Assembly: GCA_037179515.1 (NCBI GenBank)
Contig: JAXCGZ010024229.1
Location: forward strand, 1-11,292
Direction of reading: 5' to 3'
Length of the DNA stretch: 11,292 bases
DNA from: Halocaridina rubra
Lineage: Eukaryota > Arthropoda > Malacostraca > Decapoda > Atyidae
Part shown: one piece after another, positions 6,710 to 11,292 of the stretch
How positions within the stretch are numbered: position 1 is the first letter of the stretch
How the letters are laid out: every line of letters begins with the position of its first letter
Position numbers and translations under genes: made by a program
The notes under the pieces: generated by a model
What the model was told of the DNA's origin: nothing
Databases searched by the model: none
What the model saw: only the letters and a program-made list of their open reading frames with translations

Positions 6710-6911
6710 TTAAAAGGAATCCAACCTTATAGCTTATATCTGCTATACTTAAGAATGAATGCATTCTAACTGAATGCCAATATGTTCATATTACAGATTC
6801 CCCAACCTCACTCGTGGCTTCATTTTAGCATTTAATTCAAATCCCAATCTCATTTGGGCCATGAAATTATCAAATAAGCACATTACATATGTGAAAACAT
6901 GAATCATTTTT

Positions 6912-6982
6912 TACCCCAACCGGGACTCGAACCTAGGACTTATGATTACTAAGTCAAGGCGCTACCACTACACCACAGAAGG
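6912..6982 (-). pseudogene. tRNA-Thr(AGU)-like element, unit 26
   Basis: Unit 26 spans 6826-7098. A and B boxes intact. CCCCAACCGGG subfamily with AATGTCACTATG and GATTCACCAACC; the last mark is shared only with unit 34. Confidence 0.65.
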
Positions 6983-7184
6983 TTAAAAGGAACCCAACCT
7001 TATAGCTTATATCTGCTATACTTAGGAATGAATGCATTCTAACTGAATGTCACTATGTTCATATTACAGATTCACCAACCTCACTCGTGGCTTCATTTTA
7101 GCATTTAATTCAAATCCCAATCTCATTCGGGCCATGAGATTATCAAATAAGCACATTACATATGTGAAAATATGAATCATTTTT

Positions 7185-7255
7185 TACCCCGAACCGGATT
7201 CGAACCAAGGACTTATGATTACTAAGTCAAGGCGCTACCACTACACCACAGAAGA
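7185..7255 (-). pseudogene. tRNA-Thr(AGU)-like element, unit 27
   Basis: Unit 27 spans 7099-7371. A box intact; B box GGTTCGAATCC, full consensus. CCCCGAACCGGATTCG is shared with unit 35; the flanking CCTAGG is CCAAGG on plus here. ATGAGATTATC, GAAAATATG, CAGAAGATT, AACTTAATGCC. Confidence 0.65.
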
Positions 7256-7457
7256 TTAAAAGGAATCCAACCTTATAGCTTATATCTGCTATACTTAGGA
7301 ATGAACGCATTCTAACTTAATGCCACTATGTTCATATTACAGATTCCCCAACCTCACTCGTGGCTTCATTTTAGCATTTAATTCAAATCCCAATCTCATT
7401 TGGGCCATGAAATTATCAAATAAGCACATTACATATGTGAAAACATGAATCATTTTT

Positions 7458-7528
7458 TACCCCGACCGGAACTCGAACCTAGGACTTATGATTACTAAGT
7501 CAAGGCGCTACCACTACACCACAGAAGG
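7458..7528 (-). pseudogene. tRNA-Thr(AGU)-like element, unit 28
   Basis: Unit 28 spans 7372-7644. A box intact; B-box end altered (CCGGAACTCG); normal D stem GGCGCT. CATTTGGG is present without the rest of the CCCCAACCGGG subfamily, so the marks have been reassorted. Confidence 0.65.
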
Positions 7529-7730
7529 TTAAAAGGAATCCAACCTTATAGCTTATATCTGCTATACTTAGGAATGAACGCATTCTAACTGAATGCCACT
7601 ATGTTCATATTACAGATTCCCCAACCTCACTCGTGGCTTCATTTTAGCATTTAATTCAAATCCCAATCTCATTCGGGCCATGAAATTATCAAATAAGCAC
7701 ATTACATATGTGAAAACATGAATCATATTT

Positions 7731-7801
7731 TACCCCGACAGGAACTCGAACCTAGGACTTATAATTGCTAAGTCAAGGCGCTACCACTACACCACAGAAG
7801 G
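7731..7801 (-). pseudogene. tRNA-Thr(AGU)-like element, unit 29
   Basis: Unit 29 spans 7645-7917. A box intact; B-box end altered (CGACAGGAACTCG). CATATTTTACC and ATAATTGC link it to units 3, 32 and 38. Confidence 0.65.
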
Positions 7802-8003
7802 TTAAAAGGAATCCAACCTTATAGCTTATATCTGCTATACTTAGGAATGAACGCATTCTAACTGAATGCCACTATGTTCATATTACAGATTCCCCAACCT
7901 CACTCGTGGCTTCATTTTAGCATTTAATTCAAATCCCAATCTCATTCAGGCCATGAAATGATCAAATAAGCACATTACATATGTGAAAACATGAATCATT
8001 TTT

Positions 8004-8074
8004 TACCCCGACCCGGACTCGTACCTAGGACATATGATTACTAAGTCAAGGCGCTACCACTACACCACAGAAGG
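8004..8074 (-). pseudogene. tRNA-Thr(AGU)-like element, unit 30
   Basis: Unit 30 spans 7918-8190. A box intact; B-box core hit (ACTCGTACC on plus, giving GGTACGAG). CATTCAGGCC (CpG to CpA), AATGATC, CCCCGACCCGG, GGACATATG. Resembles unit 40. Confidence 0.65.
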
Positions 8075-8276
8075 TTAAAAGGAATCCAACCTTATAGCTT
8101 ATATCTGCTATACTTAGGAATGAATGCATTCTAACTGAATGCCACTATGTTCATATTACAGATTCCCCAACCTCACTCGTGGCTTCATTTTAGCATTTAA
8201 TTCAAATCCCAATCTCATTTGGGCCATGAAATTATCAAATAAGCACATTACATATGTGAAAACATGAATCATTTTT

Positions 8277-8347
8277 TACCCCAACCGGGACTCGAACCTA
8301 GGACTTATGATTACTAAGTCAAGGCGCTACCACAATACCACAGAAGG
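8277..8347 (-). pseudogene. tRNA-Thr(AGU)-like element, unit 31
   Basis: Unit 31 spans 8191-8463. B box intact; A box altered (CCACAATACCA on plus, loss of the consensus A). Damaged TATA region (ACCATATAGATT) and CTATACCTAGG. Shares the A-box lesion with unit 41. Confidence 0.65.
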
Positions 8348-8549
8348 TTAAAAGGAACCCAACCATATAGATTATATCTGCTATACCTAGGAATGAACGC
8401 ATTCTAACTGAATGCCACTATGTTCATATTACAGATTCCCCAACCTCACTCGTGGCTTCATTTTAGCATTTAATTCAAATCCCAATCTCATTCGGGCCAT
8501 GAAATTATCAAATAAGCACATTACATATGTGAAAACATGAATCATATTT

Positions 8550-8620
8550 TACCCCGACCAGGACTCTAACCTAGGACTTATAATTGCTAAGTCAAGGCGC
8601 TACCACTACACCACAGAAGG
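8550..8620 (-). pseudogene. tRNA-Thr(AGU)-like element, unit 32
   Basis: Unit 32 spans 8464-8736. A box intact; B-box core hit (ACTCTAACC on plus, giving GGTTAGAG), removing the invariant C of the T-loop. CATATTTTACC, ATAATTGC. Identical by eye to unit 38. Confidence 0.65.
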
Positions 8621-8822
8621 TTAAAAGGAATCCAACCTTATAGCTTATATCTGCTATACTTAGGAATGAACGCATTCTAACTGAATGCCACTATGTTCAT
8701 ATTACAGATTCCCCAACCTCACTCGTGGCTTCATTTTAGCATTTAATTCAAATCCCAATCTCATTCGGGCCATGAAATTATCAAATAAGCACATTACATA
8801 TGTGAAAACATGAATCATTTTT

Positions 8823-8893
8823 TACCCCGACCGGAACTCGAACCTAGGACTTATGATTACTAAGTCAAGGCCCTACCACTACACCACAGAAGG
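8823..8893 (-). pseudogene. tRNA-Thr(AGU)-like element, unit 33
   Basis: Unit 33 spans 8737-9009. A box intact; B-box end altered; D stem GGCCCT. TATCTTCTATAC, CAATATG, GTGGTTTC. Identical by eye to unit 39. Confidence 0.65.
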
Positions 8894-9095
8894 TTAAAAG
8901 GAATCCAACCTTATAGCTTATATCTTCTATACTTAGGAATGAACGCATTCTAACTGAATGCCAATATGTTCATATTACAGATTCCCCAACCTCACTCGTG
9001 GTTTCATTTTAGCATTTAATTCAAATCCCAATCTCATTCGGGTCATGAAATTATCAAATAAGCACATTACATATGTGAAAACATGAATCATTTTT

Positions 9096-9166
9096 TACCC
9101 CAACCGGGACTCGAACCTAGGACTTATGATTACTAAGTCAAGGCGCTACCACTACACCACAGAAGG
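9096..9166 (-). pseudogene. tRNA-Thr(AGU)-like element, unit 34 (chimeric unit)
   Basis: Unit 34 spans 9010-9282. A and B boxes intact. The first part carries CGGGTCATG of unit-25 type; the rest carries CCCCAACCGGG, AACCCAACC, AATGAATGC and GATTCACCAACC of unit-26 type. Confidence 0.65.
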
Positions 9167-9368
9167 TTAAAAGGAACCCAACCTTATAGCTTATATCTGC
9201 TATACTTAGGAATGAATGCATTCTAACTGAATGCCACTATGTTCATATTACAGATTCACCAACCTCACTCGTGGCTTCATTTTAGCATTTAATTCAAATC
9301 CCAATCTCATTCGGGCCATGAGATTATCAAATAAGCACATTACATATGTGAAAATATGATTCATTTTT

Positions 9369-9439
9369 TACCCCGAACCGGATTCGAACCTAGGACTTAT
9401 GATTACTAAGTCAAGGCGCTACCACTACACCACAGAAGG
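9369..9439 (-). pseudogene. tRNA-Thr(AGU)-like element, unit 35
   Basis: Unit 35 spans 9283-9555. A box intact; B box GGTTCGAATCC. CCCCGAACCGGATTCG, ATGAGATTATC and GAAAATATG are shared with unit 27; GATTCAT differs. Confidence 0.65.
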
Positions 9440-9641
9440 TTAAAAGGAATCCAACCTTATAGCTTATATCTGCTATACTTAGGAATGAACGCATTCTAAC
9501 TGAATGCCACTATGTTCATATTACAGATTCCCCAACCTCACTCGTGGCTTCATTTTAGCATTTAATTCAAATCCCAATCTCATTCGGGCCATGAAATTAT
9601 CAAAAAAGCACATTACATATGTGAAAACATGAATCATTTTT

Positions 9642-9712
9642 TACCCCGACCGGAACTCGAACCTAGGACTTATGATTACTAAGTCAAGGCGCTACCACTA
9701 CACCACAGAAGG
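9642..9712 (-). pseudogene. tRNA-Thr(AGU)-like element, unit 36
   Basis: Unit 36 spans 9556-9828. A box intact; B-box end altered (CCGGAACTCG). TCAAAAAAGC is private. CAATATG. Pairs with unit 37 as unit 22 does with 23. Confidence 0.65.
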
Positions 9713-9914
9713 TTAAAAGGAATCCAACCTTATAGCTTATATCTGCTATACTTAGGAATGAACGCATTCTAACTGAATGCCAATATGTTCATATTACAGA
9801 TTCCCCAACCTCACTCGTGGCTTCATTTTAGCATTTAATTCAAATCCCAATCTCATTCGGGCCATGAAATTATCAAATAAGCACATTACATACGTGAAAA
9901 CATGATTCATTGTT

Positions 9915-9985
9915 TACCCTGACCGGGACTTGAACCTAGGACTTATGATTACTAAGTCAAGGCGCTACCACTACACCACAGAAGG
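9915..9985 (-). pseudogene. tRNA-Thr(AGU)-like element, unit 37
   Basis: Unit 37 spans 9829-10101. A box intact; B box GGTTCAAGTCC fits. ACATACGTG and CATTGTTTACCCTGACC as in unit 23, 3823 bp earlier. Confidence 0.65.
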
Positions 9986-10187
9986 TTAAAAGGAATCCAA
10001 CCTTATAGCTTATATCTGCTATACTTAGGAATGAACGCATTCTAACTGAATGCCACTATGTTCATATTACAGATTCCCCAACCTCACTCGTGGCTTCATT
10101 TTAGCATTTAATTCAAATCCCAATCTCATTCGGGCCATGAAATTATCAAATAAGCACATTACATATGTGAAAACATGAATCATATTT

Positions 10188-10258
10188 TACCCCGACCAGG
10201 ACTCTAACCTAGGACTTATAATTGCTAAGTCAAGGCGCTACCACTACACCACAGAAGG
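10188..10258 (-). pseudogene. tRNA-Thr(AGU)-like element, unit 38
   Basis: Unit 38 spans 10102-10374. Identical by eye to unit 32, including the B-box core lesion (ACTCTAACC). Confidence 0.65.
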
Positions 10259-10460
10259 TTAAAAGGAATCCAACCTTATAGCTTATATCTGCTATACTTA
10301 GGAATGAACGCATTCTAACTGAATGCCACTATGTTCATATTACAGATTCCCCAACCTCACTCGTGGCTTCATTTTAGCATTTAATTCAAATCCCAATCTC
10401 ATTCGGGCCATGAAATTATCAAATAAGCACATTACATATGTGAAAACATGAATCATTTTT

Positions 10461-10531
10461 TACCCCGACCGGAACTCGAACCTAGGACTTATGATTACTA
10501 AGTCAAGGCCCTACCACTACACCACAGAAGG
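10461..10531 (-). pseudogene. tRNA-Thr(AGU)-like element, unit 39
   Basis: Unit 39 spans 10375-10647. Identical by eye to unit 33: altered B-box end, GGCCCT D stem, TATCTTCTATAC, GTGGTTTC. Confidence 0.65.
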
Positions 10532-10733
10532 TTAAAAGGAATCCAACCTTATAGCTTATATCTTCTATACTTAGGAATGAACGCATTCTAACTGAATGCC
10601 AATATGTTCATATTACAGATTCCCCAACCTCACTCGTGGTTTCATTTTAGCATTTAATTCAAATCCCAATCTCATTCGGGTCATGAAATTATCAAATAAG
10701 CACATTACATATGTGAAAACATGATTCATTTTT

Positions 10734-10804
10734 TACCCCGACCCGGACTCGAACCTAGGACATATGATTACTAAGTCAAGGCGCTACCACTACACCACAG
10801 AAGG
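10734..10804 (-). pseudogene. tRNA-Thr(AGU)-like element, unit 40
   Basis: Unit 40 spans 10648-10920. A and B boxes intact. Starts like units 25 and 34 (CGGGTCATG), then GATTCAT, CCCCGACCCGG, GGACATATG and AATGAATGC as in unit 30, but with a normal B box. Confidence 0.65.
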
Positions 10805-11006
10805 TTAAAAGGAATCCAACCTTATAGCTTATATCTGCTATACTTAGGAATGAATGCATTCTAACTGAATGCCACTATGTTCATATTACAGATTCCCCAA
10901 CCTCACTCGTGGCTTCATTTTAGCATTTAATTCAAATCCCAATCTCATTTGGGCCATGAAATTATCAAATAAGCACATTACATATGTGAAAACATGAATC
11001 ATTTTT

Positions 11007-11077
11007 TACCCCAACCGGGACTCGAACCTAGGACTTATGATTACTAAGTCAAGGCGCTACCACAATACCACAGAAGG
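11007..11077 (-). pseudogene. tRNA-Thr(AGU)-like element, unit 41
   Basis: Unit 41 spans 10921-11193. B box intact; A box altered (CCACAATACCA) as in unit 31, 2730 bp earlier. CATTTGGG / CCCCAACCGGG / AACCCAACC; TATAGATT in the TATA region. Confidence 0.65.
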
Positions 11078-11279
11078 TTAAAAGGAACCCAACCTTATAG
11101 ATTATATCTGCTATACTTAGGAATGAACGCATTCTAACTGAATGCCACTATGTTCATATTACAGATTCCCCAACCTCACTCGTGGCTTCATTTTAGCATT
11201 TAATTCAAATCCCAATCTCATTCGGGCCATGAAATTATCAAATAAGCACATTACATATGTGAAAATATGAATCATTTTT

Positions 11280-11292
11280 TACCCCGAACAGG
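11280..11292 (-). pseudogene. tRNA-Thr(AGU)-like element, unit 42, cut by the window end
   Basis: Unit 42 begins at 11194 and the window ends inside its tRNA-like element; only the acceptor 3' end and the edge of the T stem are visible (ACCCCGAACAGG). GAAAATATG upstream recalls units 27 and 35. Confidence 0.55.

Larger units (their letters stand above)
1..11292. repeat. 273-bp tandem satellite array with embedded tRNA-like element, 41 full units plus a partial
   Basis: The window is a continuous head-to-tail repeat. Units starting with TAGCATTTAATTC begin at 1, 274, 547, 819, 1092, 1366, 1640, 1912, 2185, 2459, 2730, 3003 and then every 273 bp to 6279, then 6553 and every 273 bp to 11194. 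Only seven units differ from 273 bp: units 3 and 7 (272), 5, 6, 9 and 24 (274) and 10 (271). Units differ mostly by scattered substitutions. From the start of a unit the order is: spacer with CACATTACATATGTG, TTTT tract (minus strand), tRNA-like element (minus strand), doubled TATAAG, hairpin TATAGC/GCTATA, hairpin GCATTC/GAATGC, and conserved CCTCACTCGTGG block. There is no poly-A tail, target-site duplication or open frame of useful length. It is a satellite or amplified tRNA-derived array in a eukaryotic genome; that assignment is inference, the tandem structure is plain. Confidence 0.98.

Noticed and set aside
1..11292. CRISPR array
   Set aside because: The repeat is 273 bp and fully homologous along its length; there are no short repeats separated by unique spacers and no cas genes.
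1..11292. Dispersed tRNA-derived SINE insertions
   Set aside because: Unit size and promoter would fit a SINE, but units are strictly head-to-tail with a fixed period, no A-rich or simple tail, and no target-site duplications. A SINE ancestor for the unit remains possible.
1..11292. 5S rRNA gene array
   Set aside because: Tandem period and Pol III boxes brought it to mind, but the A/B box layout is of tRNA type (type 2) and no 5S internal control region was recognised.
1..11292. Naming the host as a plant because of the TATA-like motif upstream of the tRNA-like element
   Set aside because: The CAA motif usual at plant tRNA start sites is not evident, and TATA-like upstream elements occur in other eukaryotes too.

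Overview
The whole window is one head-to-tail tandem array: 41 complete units and the start of a 42nd. The unit is 273 bp (34 of 41 units are exactly 273; the rest are 271-274). No unrelated DNA interrupts it and neither array end is visible. I see no protein-coding gene. The DNA is AT-rich. Units were read from the recurring TAGCATTTAATTC, an arbitrary phase, so 's' below means the unit's first base.

Each unit carries, on the minus strand, a ~71-nt tRNA-like element at s+86 to s+156. It has a consensus Pol III A box (TGGTGTAGTGG), a B box (GGTTCGAGTCC in most copies), a TTCGAGT T-loop, a pairable D arm and a threonine-AGU-like loop (TTAGTAA). The acceptor and anticodon stems are badly paired, so these are best read as tRNA-derived pseudogenes that keep an internal promoter. 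Upstream lies a doubled TATAAG motif, 22 and 29 nt before the element. A TTTT tract begins 15 nt past its 3' end and is present in all 42 units. Together these could define a transcription unit giving a short RNA of about 90-100 nt. The rest of the unit is spacer with two inverted repeats and a nearly unchanging block (CCTCACTCGTGG).

The internal Pol III promoter in a long satellite-like array points to a eukaryotic nuclear genome. Many recurrent differences between units are C-to-T or G-to-A at CpG, sometimes both products at one site, which suggests a CpG-methylating host. The lineage cannot be named from this sequence.

The array shows its history. Units 1-10 hold six of the seven length variants. 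Units 11-41 are more regular and include copied multi-unit blocks, such as a 699-bp stretch identical by eye at 8388-9086 and 10026-10724. Unit 34 looks like a chimera of unit-25-type and unit-26-type sequence, as unequal crossing-over would give. Copies with damaged A or B boxes have been duplicated along with intact ones, so turnover looks array-driven rather than selection on each copy.
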